From Halobacteriales archaeon QS_4_66_20 (GTDB lineage: Archaea; Halobacteriota; Halobacteria; Halobacteriales; Haloarculaceae), in contig PXRK01000038.1 of NCBI GenBank assembly GCA_003021015.1, positions 35,953 to 99,952 on the forward strand: DNA of 64,000 nucleotides, in the 5' to 3' direction. A program made the translations under genes and the position numbers. Of the stretch, positions 24,895-33,800 are shown piece after piece (the stretch's first letter is position 1; every line of letters begins with the position of its first letter). The notes below the pieces were generated by a model. It saw only the letters and a list, made by a program, of their open reading frames with translations, made no database searches and was not told the DNA's origin.

Positions 24895-25320
24895 TTACTC
24901 CTCGTCGTTAGCTGTCGCTGCGGTGACCGGCGTCTCGTCCGGCCGAACGAGCTTCGCGACGGCGGCGTGGCAGGCGTTGGGCTGTTCGGGATAGACGGCG
25001 ATCGGCTTGGGCCGGTCGTCGACCCAGATGACGAGGGTGTTCCGTTGCTTGTACGTGCGGTGAAGGCTCCAGACCCCGACGGCAGCGAACCCGATCCCGC
25101 CGAGCAGGTGTTCCACAGCCGCGAAGTACGCGCCGAAGACGACGGTGACTGCGCTCATCACGGCGAGGCCCCACTCGAGCACCTCCAGTTTGATCTTCCT
25201 GATCGCCTCGGCCGGGATCGTGACGGTCTCGTCGTCGCGGTCGATCCGGACGGTCCGGTCCTGGATCTGCACCCACCCGCCCCGCCTGAGCGCCATCCGG
25301 TCCGTCTCAGCGTCGTCCAT
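24895..25320 (-). CDS. hypothetical membrane protein, 141 aa
   Basis: An unrecognised protein with a charged N-terminal beta-rich section (WVQIQDRTVRIDRDDETVTI, about 18-37), two adjacent hydrophobic spans (about 55-75 and 77-92, including GLAVMSAVTVVFGAYFAAVE) and a basic loop HRTYKQRNTLVIWVDD followed by a cytosolic tail. The ATG at 25320 is chosen because the 10 upstream codons add nothing hydrophobic or conserved. It lies 66 bp upstream of the hydantoinase on the same strand. Confidence 0.65.
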   Translation of the reverse strand: MDDAETDRMALRRGGWVQIQDRTVRIDRDDETVTIPAEAIRKIKLEVLEWGLAVMSAVTVVFGAYFAAVEHLLGGIGFAAVGVWSLHRTYKQRNTLVIWVDDRPKPIAVYPEQPNACHAAVAKLVRPDETPVTAATANDEE

Positions 25321-25380
25321 AGTTGTCGCTGTGGTCCGGTACGCTTTCACGTTTCGCCTCGAAAAATGTGAGGGGGCCTC

Positions 25381-25491
25381 ATAGTGATTGTTGTGACTCG
25401 TTACCGCCGTGTATTCGCCAGACGCCAGTTTCGGGCCGTGAAACCGCCGCTACTGCGATGTGGTGCCGAAAATACTCACAACAATCACTAT
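25381..25491. repeat. type B intergenic element, 111 bp, perfect 16-bp arms
   Basis: ATAGTGATTGTTGTGA and TCACAACAATCACTAT pair exactly. This is the cleanest full-length B copy and a good reference for the family: core landmarks are TTACCGCCG, GCCAGACGCCAGTTTCGG, GTGAAACCGCCG and CCGAAAATA. It is followed after one base by the short B copy. Confidence 0.92.
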
Positions 25492-25492
25492 C

Positions 25493-25574
25493 ATAGTGAT
25501 TATTGTGACTGTTTACCGGGTCGACCGCACGCAGTCATGCGGTCGAGCCCGTAACGACTCACAATAATCACTAT
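25493..25574. repeat. short type B element, 82 bp, ending in the permease stop codon
   Basis: ATAGTGATTATTGTGA pairs with TCACAATAATCACTAT; both arms carry the same compensated change relative to the 111-bp copy. The interior has an inner palindrome around GGTCGACCGCA and TGCGGTCGAGCC. The final T is the first base of TCA, the complement of the permease stop. Confidence 0.9.
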
Positions 25575-27148
25575 CAGTCGTCGGCAGGCTCTTTCGGCGT
25601 GCCGTCGCCGCCGAGGTACTTCTCGTGGACCGGCTCGAACTCCTCGTCGTCCTCGGTGAGGTTGTCCCAGGCGGTCAGGCCGCGGCCCTCGCGAGTTCCC
25701 GGGATGGTCAGGTCGAGGATGAACGCGAGCAGCCCCCCGACTGCGATGCCGATCGACCCGACGACGACTACCATCTGTGCGACGAACTCGGTTGCGGTGC
25801 TCGTCCCGACACCGAGGATGTCGACCAGCGCCGTCTCGACTACCGCGGGGTCGCCACCGGCGAAGTTGTTGACCAGGCTCGGAATCGCCAGGCCGGCAAG
25901 CAGCGCGACCCCGATGATGAACGCGTTGCGGTTCCTGTTGAGGTCGACGTACTGGAGTTGCGAGAGGCCGATGCCGATGATCTGTGCGAACATCACCACG
26001 AACAGTCCACCGACAATCGGGTCGGGAATCGTCGTCACGAAGCCGCCGACAGGGCCGAAGAAGCCGGCGACGATCATGATGATGCCGCCGATCTGGACGA
26101 CGTACCGCGAGGCGACGCTCGTGATCCCGATCGCGCCGATGTTCTCCGAGTACGAGGTCGACCCGTTGCCGGTGCCCATGATGCCGGCGAACACGTTACC
26201 GATACCCTCCATGCCGAGACCGTGGTTGATGCGCTTCCCGCTGGGCGCCTTCGCACCGGAGATCCGGGCCACTGCGAAGTAGTCACCGAAGCTCTCGACC
26301 ATCGAGGCGACGACGCCGGCAAACATCCCCAGGAAGAACGCGAGGGTGAAACTCGGCGTCCCCCACTGGAACGGGAGGATGGGCTGGATGATCGACGCCT
26401 CCGTCGCCGCGCTGATGTCGACGAATGCGGCGCCGCCCTCGGGGAGGACGCCAGCCACCGAGAGGAGCGCCGCGATGAGCCAGGCCGAGATCAGTCCCAG
26501 CAACACCGGATACAGCTTGAACACCCGGCTGTACCCACCGAGGTACTGCGAGAACGCGACGATGAGCACGAACGTCAGGCCGAACAGCCACAGGTTCTGC
26601 GTGCTCGGGCCGGTTATCTGCGGAACGTCGAACAGTGAGAGCCCAATGAGTGCGATGACGGGTGCAATGACGACCGGGCTGAGGTACCGTTTGAGATAGC
26701 CGAACAGCCCGAAATACCCGATGATCACCTGGGTGATCCCCGCGGCGATCATCGCGCCCTGCAACTCGAGTATCATCGTCTCCCAGCCTGCGCCGCTGGC
26801 CTCGAGCGTCAGGATGATCGCGATCCCCGGGGTGAGGATCGCGAAGCTGGCACCCTGCACGAGCGGGTACCGGTTCCCGAACGTCGTCTGTGCCAGTGTC
26901 GCAACCCCCGAGACGACGAAAAACGTCCCAACGAGTCGCGCTGTTTCGGCTTCCGGCATCCCCATCAACCCCGCGAGGACGAGCGGGACCGCGATGGTCG
27001 AACCGATCATCGTCAGGTAGTGCTGGAACCCCAACAGCGCGGACTGGCCGAGTGGCGGCTTGTCATCGATCCCGTACTCGACTATGCTGCCCTCTTCGGT
27101 CCGTACCTCCGTAGTGTCGGATCCGGAGCTGTCCTGTTCGTCAGTCAT
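25574..27148 (-). CDS. NCS2-family nucleobase permease (uracil/xanthine type)
   Basis: A 524-residue transporter with 12-14 spans. Its start (GQSALLGFQHYLTMIGSTIA) is typical of the UraA/XanQ family, and VESFGDYFAVARISG plus the GTGNGSTSYSENIGAIGITSV stretch are the family's substrate-site signatures. It has an acidic N-terminus (MTDEQDSSGSDTTEVRTEEG) and an acidic C-terminus. The ATG at 27148 has a GGAGAGGG ribosome-binding site; the upstream extension is not homologous. Uptake of uracil, xanthine or a related base with protons is likely; it probably feeds the hydantoinase and the deaminase. Confidence 0.92.
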   Translation of the reverse strand: MTDEQDSSGSDTTEVRTEEGSIVEYGIDDKPPLGQSALLGFQHYLTMIGSTIAVPLVLAGLMGMPEAETARLVGTFFVVSGVATLAQTTFGNRYPLVQGASFAILTPGIAIILTLEASGAGWETMILELQGAMIAAGITQVIIGYFGLFGYLKRYLSPVVIAPVIALIGLSLFDVPQITGPSTQNLWLFGLTFVLIVAFSQYLGGYSRVFKLYPVLLGLISAWLIAALLSVAGVLPEGGAAFVDISAATEASIIQPILPFQWGTPSFTLAFFLGMFAGVVASMVESFGDYFAVARISGAKAPSGKRINHGLGMEGIGNVFAGIMGTGNGSTSYSENIGAIGITSVASRYVVQIGGIIMIVAGFFGPVGGFVTTIPDPIVGGLFVVMFAQIIGIGLSQLQYVDLNRNRNAFIIGVALLAGLAIPSLVNNFAGGDPAVVETALVDILGVGTSTATEFVAQMVVVVGSIGIAVGGLLAFILDLTIPGTREGRGLTAWDNLTEDDEEFEPVHEKYLGGDGTPKEPADD

Positions 27149-27337
27149 CGTTTCCCTCTCCACGATCCGGGTGCGTGTTATGATATGACATGGCTCGGGT
27201 ACGACACTGTTCACATATCAGAATAGGGTAATAAAGCTGTCTGTATCCATTCCTCTGTTGATACGACTGCTGGGCGGAGCGACCGCGGCCCGTACTCTCC
27301 ATACCGCTGTGATACTGATTGTACACCTGGACGCAAC

Positions 27338-27343
27338 TTATAT
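27338..27343 (+). promoter_or_regulatory. TATA box before the hydrolase pseudogene
   Basis: TTATAT lies 27 bp before the ATG at 27369, a leaderless arrangement. Just upstream (27310-27332), TGATACTGATTGT and TACACCTGGACG look like a B-type arm fused to a C-type arm remnant. Confidence 0.55.
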
Positions 27344-27368
27344 GTCGGTCTTGGTGGTGTGTAGGACC

Positions 27369-29203
27369 ATGGCCACCCAACCGGAGTACGGAGTGCACGC
27401 TGAGCTGAACGTCACGGCGGAGATGCGGGACGGAACGCGGCTGGCGACGGACGTGTTCCGCCCCGCCGACCCGGAGAGCGGCGAGCCGGTCGACGACCCG
27501 AAGCCGGCGCTGCTGGATCGGACGCCGTACGGCAAGCGCGGACGGCTGGAGCGACACGGCGAGTGGTACGCGAAACGGGGGTACGTCGTCGCGATTCAGG
27601 ATTGCAGGGGCCGCTTCGAGAGCGAGGGCGAGTTCTACATCTTCATCAACGAGGCCGAGGACGGCCACGACGCCGTCGAGTGGCTCGGGTCCAGTCCGCG
27701 CTCGCGACGCAGGACCCGCCCCACCTCGAGGCGATGTTCGTCAACCAGGGGGCCGCGAACGGCCGGAAAGCGACGTTCCGGCACAACGGCGCGTTCGAAC
27801 TGCGCTGGCTCTGCTGGGCGCTGACGCTCGGCGGCGGCTTCGCGAAGCGCGCCCTCGACGACAAGTCCATCCAGCAACGCCTCGCCAACGTCGACGTCCG
27901 CGAGGTGCTCGAAAACGGCCCGGTGCAGCGTGGGCAGTCCCCGCTCCGGTACATTCCCGACTACGAGGAGTGGACGTTCGACATCATGACCTCCGGCAGC
28001 GCCGAGGACGCCCTCTGGCAGGAGCCGGGGCTCAACTTCGAGCGGTTCGCCGAGGAGAGCGCGGACGTGCCGACCGTCTACGCCGGCGCGTGGTACGACT
28101 CCTACACCAAAGCGACCTGTGACAACTTCGAGCGCCTCGCCGGGCGCACGGAGAGCGACCACTACCTCCTCATGGGGCCGTGGACGCACGGCTGGAACGC
28201 CTATCCGCTGCCGTCCTGGAACAAATCCTACTCCGGCGAGGTCGAGTTCGGCGAGGCGGCGCTGCGCGACTACCAGCGGACGCGGCTGAATTTCTTCGAT
28301 CACTACCTCAAGGGCGCGGACACGTGGGCGGACCAGCCGACGGTCGAGTACTTCCGGATGGGCGAAGGCGACGGCCACAGCGCGACAGACGGCCGCCTTT
28401 TCCACGGCGGGTCCTGGGACAGCGCGCCGGAGTGGCCCCTCCCGGAGACGGCGTTCACCACCTACTACGCACACCAGGACGGGACGCTCAGTACCACCAA
28501 GCCGGCGGCCTCGGCGTCGTCGACGAGCTACGAGTTCGACCCGAAACACCCCGTGCCGACGCTCGGCGGGAACTGCTCGTCGTACATCACCTACGAACAG
28601 CGCGAGGAGTCGCTTCTGGAGTACCCCCTCGCGGAGCGCAACCTCGAGGACATCACCGGCCGCGGCGGGTTCGACCAGCGCACCCGCGCGGACACGCTCG
28701 GCGCAAAGCGGGCCGACAGGCCGCTCGAAGAACGCGACGATGTGCTCGTGTTCCGGACCCCGCCGCTGGAGGAACCGGTCAACATTGCTGGCCCCATCTC
28801 CGTCACGGTGTACGGCGAGACGGACGCCCCGGACACGGACTTCACGGCGAAACTCGTTGACGAGTACCCGCCAAACAGCGAGTTCCAGAACGGCTTTGCG
28901 CTGAACCTCGCGGACTCGATCTGTCGCGGCCGGTACCGCGGCTACCGCGAGACGCCCGACCCGATCGAACCGGGGGCCGTCCACGAGTACGAGATGGAGC
29001 CGTACCCGACCGCGAACGTGTTCAAGCCCGGCCACCGCATCCGGCTGGACGTCTCGTCGTCGAACTTCCCGCGGTACGACGTCAACCACAACACCGGCGG
29101 CCCGCTGTACGGCGACCGCGAGTACACCGTCGCGACCAACACCGTCCACCACTCCGAGCAACACCCGACGCAGATCGAGTTGCCGGTCCAGCCCGCCGAG
29201 TGA
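27369..29203 (+). pseudogene. CocE/NonD-family hydrolase (X-Pro dipeptidyl-peptidase S15 type), disrupted
   Basis: The N-terminal part (27369 to about 27690: MATQPEYGVHAELNVTAEM ... DGHDAVEWLG) and the C-terminal part (about 27692-29203: VQSALATQDPPHLEAMF ... QPAE) are in different frames. They join where the family has GG-x-SYxG, so the segment with the nucleophilic Ser is missing. The loss is about 30 codons and not a multiple of three. The rest is intact: GPWTHGWN (catalytic His region) and the jelly-roll end (HRIRLDVSSSNFPRYDVNHN). Either half alone would be inactive as a hydrolase. The promoter remains. Confidence 0.85.
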
Positions 29204-29409
29204 GGCTAGTCTGGCGCCCCGAACCCGGCGTCGGCAGCAGTTATTTAAGCGAGAAGGCCGCTGTTACGCCACACACGAACAGTTAAGCACGGACGAGCAG
29301 ACTGGACATCAGCAACTCATGATACTACGACAGCGAAGACGGCACGCGCGGACGGGCGAACCGCCACGGAGAGAACGGACCCGACGCGGCGATCTGGAGG
29401 TGCCAGCCG

Positions 29410-30435
29410 ATGCAGTTCACCGGTGAGTTCGTCGTCGACGGGACCCCGGCGGAGGTCTGGCCGTACTTCAACGACCCGGAGATCCTCGCGGACTGTGCGC
29501 CGGGCTGCAAGGAGCTGGTGCTGGAGTCGCCGTCGGAGATCCGGGCGTCGCTGGAGGTGGGCGTCGGCAGCGTCAAACCCTCCTTCGAGGTGACCGGCGT
29601 CGTCGTCGAGTGCGACGAGCCGGACCGTCTGGAACTGCAGGCCAGCGGCGAGGCCAGCCGCAACTCCTTCGATGTCACCGCCTGGCAGGAGCTCGCCGAC
29701 AACGGCGACGGCACGACGACGGTCACCTGGGGGGCCGACGCCGAGGTGTCGGGCGTCATCGCTAGCCTCGGCGAACGGGCGCTCGAGAGTGTGACCGACA
29801 AGCTGGTCAACGACTTCTTCGAGGATATCGAAGACCACGTCGTCGCGGGCACGCCCGCGGAGGCGCAGTTCGAAGCGGCCGGCGAGGCGGAGGTCGCAGC
29901 GGCCGACGAGGCCGCGGCTGCCGCCAGCGAGGACGACCCCGTCGACGACCTGTTCGCGCTGCTCGGTTCGGTCCGCGGCGGAGGCGACGGAGCGGAGGGG
30001 GGTGGTCTCGGCCGCTCAGCAGCGGCCGGGGCCGCCGGCGGCGTGGCCGGGGTGCTGCTCTGGTCACGCCTCCGGAGCGACGAGGGGGACGGCGAGTCGT
30101 CAGATGGAACCGGCGAGGTGGCCGCCGAGGCAAGCGGCGGCAGGCTCCGGTATCTGCTCCTCGGGGTCGCTCTCGGCGCTATCGGGACGATCCTGTGGGA
30201 CGCGCTCTCGGCGGAGTCGTCCGATGGGAGCGCCGAGTCGGCGACCGGGACGAGCGCCGACGCGGCTGCGGAGCCGGAACCTGCGACGGCTGACGCCGGG
30301 AAGCCGGCGGCCGAGTCCGCGATGGAGGCCGCCGAGGCGGACGTGGATCCGACGGGCGCCCAGGAGAACGGTTCGACGGCGGCCGCCGACCCCGAGGAGG
30401 GGATGATCGACGATCCGCTGGACAGGCTGGACTGA
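29410..30435 (+). CDS. CoxG-like SRPBCC protein with two C-terminal hydrophobic segments
   Basis: The N-terminal 150 residues are a CoxG/SRPBCC fold: MQFTGEFVVDGTPAEVWPYF, DPEILADCAPGCKEL, and TTTVTWGADAEVSGVIASLG. The remainder is Ala/Glu-rich with two hydrophobic stretches (about 200-214 and 238-256) and an acidic tail. CoxG recruits CO dehydrogenase to the membrane in other organisms and commonly accompanies molybdenum hydroxylases; the matching three-subunit enzyme lies at 35158-39165. It may anchor that enzyme to the membrane or respiratory chain. The stop codon runs into a B-element remnant. Confidence 0.82.
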   Translation: MQFTGEFVVDGTPAEVWPYFNDPEILADCAPGCKELVLESPSEIRASLEVGVGSVKPSFEVTGVVVECDEPDRLELQASGEASRNSFDVTAWQELADNGDGTTTVTWGADAEVSGVIASLGERALESVTDKLVNDFFEDIEDHVVAGTPAEAQFEAAGEAEVAAADEAAAAASEDDPVDDLFALLGSVRGGGDGAEGGGLGRSAAAGAAGGVAGVLLWSRLRSDEGDGESSDGTGEVAAEASGGRLRYLLLGVALGAIGTILWDALSAESSDGSAESATGTSADAAAEPEPATADAGKPAAESAMEAAEADVDPTGAQENGSTAAADPEEGMIDDPLDRLD

Positions 30436-30449
30436 TTGTTGTGATTATT
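30433..30449. repeat. remnant of a type B arm at the CoxG-like stop codon
   Basis: TGATTGTTGTGATTATT begins with the TGA stop and matches the inner part of the B arm plus the first core bases. The rest of the element is absent. Confidence 0.55.
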
Positions 30450-30539
30450 CCGGACCTTCCGGGCAGCAGCGGTTCGTTCGGCGGTCTGCGTGGCCAGAGT
30501 CAAAAGCTTCATTGGGTGCGCTTTCGTGCGGATAGACGC

Positions 30540-31304
30540 ATGCTCGACAGCTACGAGATGTACGACCTGACCCAGCCGTGGTCACAGGACACGCCGGCCT
30601 GGCCGACGTACGACAACCCGAAGGTGTGGTACGAGAAGAGCCTCGACACCGAGCAGGTGAACGGGCAGAAAATCGAGTTCATGAACCACACCGGCACTCA
30701 CCTCGACGGCGAGAAACACTTCATCGCCAACGGCCGCGATATCGCGTCGATGCCGCTCGACGAACTCGTCGGCGACGCCGTCGTCGCGGACATCTCCGAG
30801 AAGGTCGGCGACTACGACATCTACACCAGCGACATGATCGAGGATGTCGTCGACGTGCGCGAGGGCGACATCCTGTTCATCCACACGGGCTACCAGGAGT
30901 ACGCCTGGCACCGCGAGAACGCCGACCCGCACAAGTTTTTCTGCAAGCACCCTGGGCCGAACCAGGAGTTCGCCGACTGGTGCAAGGAGAAGAACCTCAA
31001 CTACCTCATCCTCGACTGCGGGAGCGCCGACCACCCGATGAACACCATCGTCCGCGACGTGCGGCCGGCGCTGGCCGACGAGGCGGCCGACCACCTCGGC
31101 GTCGACGACCTTGACGAGATCTTCCCGCCCGAGGGGTACCAGCTGATGCACACCGAGCTGTTCCCCGAGGGGATCGTCCACGTCGAGAACGCACAGGTGC
31201 CCGGGGAGCTGCTGAACGAGCGCCTCCAGATCGGCACGTTCCCGTGGCGGTTCCGCGGCGGGGAGTCCAGCGTCAGCCGGGTCGTCGCGTTCACGGAAGC
31301 CTGA
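30540..31304 (+). CDS. cyclase-family metal hydrolase (kynurenine formamidase/isatin hydrolase-like)
   Basis: A 254-residue member of the cyclase superfamily. The metal-binding motif HTGTHLDGEKHF (about residues 43-54) matches the family HxGTHxDxPxHF, with Glu-Lys in place of the usual Ala/Pro. GDILFIHTGY and LDCGSADHPMN follow. Members open amide rings or hydrolyse N-formylkynurenine, isatin or cyclic imides. The ATG at 30540 is preferred over longer starts. It lies between the CoxG-like gene and an alcohol dehydrogenase in the catabolic island, suggesting ring opening of a nitrogen-containing or cyclic intermediate. Confidence 0.82.
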   Translation: MLDSYEMYDLTQPWSQDTPAWPTYDNPKVWYEKSLDTEQVNGQKIEFMNHTGTHLDGEKHFIANGRDIASMPLDELVGDAVVADISEKVGDYDIYTSDMIEDVVDVREGDILFIHTGYQEYAWHRENADPHKFFCKHPGPNQEFADWCKEKNLNYLILDCGSADHPMNTIVRDVRPALADEAADHLGVDDLDEIFPPEGYQLMHTELFPEGIVHVENAQVPGELLNERLQIGTFPWRFRGGESSVSRVVAFTEA

Positions 31305-31449
31305 TCGGTCGGCTACCCGTTGTCGTTCTGCCCCCGTTCGTCGACGCTCTTTCTCACGATCCGTCCCGTCGACAGTACATTTATCCGACTGTGTCCGGCA
31401 GTGGTACATCATGATCGATCCCCTCGCGGACGGAGTGGCGGTGAGCTAG

Positions 31450-32502
31450 ATGACGGCGATGGGCGCCGTCGTCCTCGACGAGTGGGGCGGCGACCTGACC
31501 GTCGATTCCGTGCCGAAACCGGAGCCCGAGGCCCACGAGGTCCGCATCGAGGTGCGCGCCTGCGGCGTCACGCGGACCAACGAGAACGCGATCCAGGGCG
31601 GGCTCGACGACAGCCCCGACCTGACCCCGCGCATCCCGGGCCACGAGTGTGCGGGCGTCGTCGACGCGGTCGGGGACGACGTGACGTCGCTCGCCGTCGG
31701 CGACCGGGTGTTCGCGTACTTCTACCTGGTCTGTGGGGAGTGCGACGCCTGCCGGCGGGGCGAGACCAACCAGTGCACCGCGTTCGGCGGCTGGTACGGC
31801 GTCAACTGCGACGGCGCCTACGCCGAGTTCGCGACGCTTCCGGCAGCGAACGCCCTGCCGATGCCCGAGGGCCTGTCGTTCGCCGGGGCGGCGGTGGCGA
31901 CGGACGGCCTCGCGACGCCCCTCCGGCTGTGCGAGCGGGCGGGCGTCTCCGACGAGGACACCGTGCTGGTCATCGGGGCCGCCGGGCGGGTCGGCATCCA
32001 CCTGGCACAGCTCGCCGAACGCCGCGGCGCGCACGTCCTCGCCGCCGACGTTCGCGACGACCGCCTCGCTCACGTCGACCAGCACACCGGCCCGCAGACG
32101 ACGACCATCGACGCCAGCGAGCCGGCGTTCGTCGAGCGCCTGCAGGCGGCCACGCCGTACGGGTCTGGGCCGACGGTCGCGGTCGACACCGTCGGCGACG
32201 TCGACACGCTGGGGGACGCCTGGGACGCGCTGGCGATGGGCGGCCGGATCGTCTCGCTGACGACGCACCACGACCGGGCGTTCGCGCCGCCGCTGAAGGA
32301 GTTCGTCGTCAAGGAGGCCGAACTGGTCGGGGCGCGCCACACCACGAAGGCGGGGGCGGTGCGGGCCGCGCGGCTGGTCGCCGACGGGCGGATCGACCCG
32401 GTCGTCCGCCGCACGGTCACCCTCGACGAGGTGCCGGCCGTCCACGCGGAGATCCAGAACAGTGAGACGTACGGGATGCACGTTCTCGACCCGTGGGCGT
32501 AG
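31450..32502 (+). CDS. zinc-dependent alcohol dehydrogenase (MDR family)
   Basis: A 350-residue medium-chain dehydrogenase. The N-terminal catalytic domain has CGVTRTNE and GHECAGVV; the structural zinc loop CGECDACRRGETNQC has all four cysteines. The NAD(P) domain carries VIGAAGRVGIHLAQLAE (about 175-191). The end QNSETYGMHVLDPWA is typical of related haloarchaeal enzymes. The active-site Cys is followed by Gly-Val-Thr, as in quinone/alcohol dehydrogenases. It starts 145 bp after the cyclase gene in the same direction. Confidence 0.88.
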   Translation: MTAMGAVVLDEWGGDLTVDSVPKPEPEAHEVRIEVRACGVTRTNENAIQGGLDDSPDLTPRIPGHECAGVVDAVGDDVTSLAVGDRVFAYFYLVCGECDACRRGETNQCTAFGGWYGVNCDGAYAEFATLPAANALPMPEGLSFAGAAVATDGLATPLRLCERAGVSDEDTVLVIGAAGRVGIHLAQLAERRGAHVLAADVRDDRLAHVDQHTGPQTTTIDASEPAFVERLQAATPYGSGPTVAVDTVGDVDTLGDAWDALAMGGRIVSLTTHHDRAFAPPLKEFVVKEAELVGARHTTKAGAVRAARLVADGRIDPVVRRTVTLDEVPAVHAEIQNSETYGMHVLDPWA

Positions 32503-32570
32503 CCCTGTCACATCCGGAAGGCCGGGAAAACCAACTTACTTGCCGGCGTGGGCGGTAGCCGGTGGCAGCG

Positions 32571-33710
32571 ATGGGCAGCGCCTCCAGGCGAATGATCGGC
32601 GTGCTCGGCCTCGGCATGTTCGGGCTGGGGCTGGCCGTCGGCGGGTTCGGGGCATACGTGAGCGAACTCGTCGAGCGCGGCGTCGATCCCGCGACGGCCG
32701 GGCTCGGGTCGACGCTGTTCCTGCTCGGCCAGCTCTCGATCGTCCTGCCGGTCGACAGCCTCTCCCGGCGGTGGTCGATCCGGTCGGTCACCGCCGTCGG
32801 CCTCCTGCTGGGCGTCGTCGGCACCGTCCTCGGCGGCGTCCTCAGGGTGCCGGTCCACCTCGGCTCGCGGCTGCTGTTGGGCGCCGCCAACGGCATCGTC
32901 TTCCTGCTCGTCATCAAGTACGCGGGCCTCCGGGTGGACGGCGGCAGCGTCGCGCGGGTCCAGGGGCTGCTCGGCGCGCTGTTCACGCTCGGTCTCGCGG
33001 TCGGCATCGCGACGACGCCGTCGGCCGTCGCGGCGGTGGGCCCGCTGGTCCCCGCGGCCCTGGCGAGCGTTCCGATCCTCTGTTCGGGCGCGCTCGTCCT
33101 TTCGCTGCAACCGGTCACGACTCGGCCGGCCGTGCGGCTCTCGTCGTACCTCGATCCGTTCCGGACCGCTCACGGGATCGCGCTGGGGCTGGCCAACGCC
33201 GCCTCCTACGGCCTCCTCATCGTCGCGATCACGTGGTACACCGACATCGTCGGCACGGTGCCGGCGCTGCCGGTCACGCTCGTGCTGTCCGGGTTCGCCG
33301 TCGCCACCTTCGCCGGCCGGACCGGCAGCGGGTGGCTCACCGTCGTCACCTCCGAACGGGGGGCGGTCGGCGGGTCGCTTCTGTTTCTCGCCGCGGCGCT
33401 CGCGCTGGTCGCCGTCGGGCTCCGGGTCGACGCCGCGCCGCTGCTCGTCGTCGCGCTGGTCCTGACCGGCTTCGGGTTCGGCCTGCCGTTCGGCCCGCTG
33501 TTCAGCCTCGCGTTCGCGCGCGCCGGGAGCGACGCCGGGGTCCTGCTCGTGGGGATGACGGCGCTGGGGAACGCGGCGGCGCTCGCGTACCCCTGGCTCG
33601 TCGGCTGGCTGCTGGGCGTGACCGACGGCTACGTCGTCGGGTTCGCCGTCATGTCGCTGTCCGTGCTCGCCGTGACGGCGCTGTGGCAGCGCGCCGTCGA
33701 CGCCCCGTAG
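32571..33710 (+). CDS. MFS transporter
   Basis: A 379-residue major-facilitator protein with about 12 hydrophobic spans. The first half starts MGSASRRMIGVLGLGMFGLG; a loop DSLSRRWSIRS between spans 2 and 3 is the family's charged cytoplasmic motif A position. The ATG at 32571 is preferred over the GTG at 32562. Placed between the alcohol dehydrogenase and the CoA-transferase, it probably imports the island's substrate, but no substrate motif is readable. Confidence 0.82.
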   Translation: MGSASRRMIGVLGLGMFGLGLAVGGFGAYVSELVERGVDPATAGLGSTLFLLGQLSIVLPVDSLSRRWSIRSVTAVGLLLGVVGTVLGGVLRVPVHLGSRLLLGAANGIVFLLVIKYAGLRVDGGSVARVQGLLGALFTLGLAVGIATTPSAVAAVGPLVPAALASVPILCSGALVLSLQPVTTRPAVRLSSYLDPFRTAHGIALGLANAASYGLLIVAITWYTDIVGTVPALPVTLVLSGFAVATFAGRTGSGWLTVVTSERGAVGGSLLFLAAALALVAVGLRVDAAPLLVVALVLTGFGFGLPFGPLFSLAFARAGSDAGVLLVGMTALGNAAALAYPWLVGWLLGVTDGYVVGFAVMSLSVLAVTALWQRAVDAP

Positions 33711-33721
33711 CCGGCACCGGG

Positions 33722-33800
33722 AGCTACCTGGAAACGGTGTGCCCTGGCGTGCGGTATCACCGATAGCTATTTGGAAACGGTGTGCGGTGGCTTACGGTAT
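33722..33800. repeat. 36-bp direct repeat in the leader of the CoA-transferase gene
   Basis: AGCTACCTGGAAACGGTGTG at 33722 and AGCTATTTGGAAACGGTGTG at 33765 begin two 36-bp copies, 43 bp apart; the second copy ends in the start codon of the gene at 33799. The duplication may give two initiation or regulator-binding sites. Confidence 0.75.
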
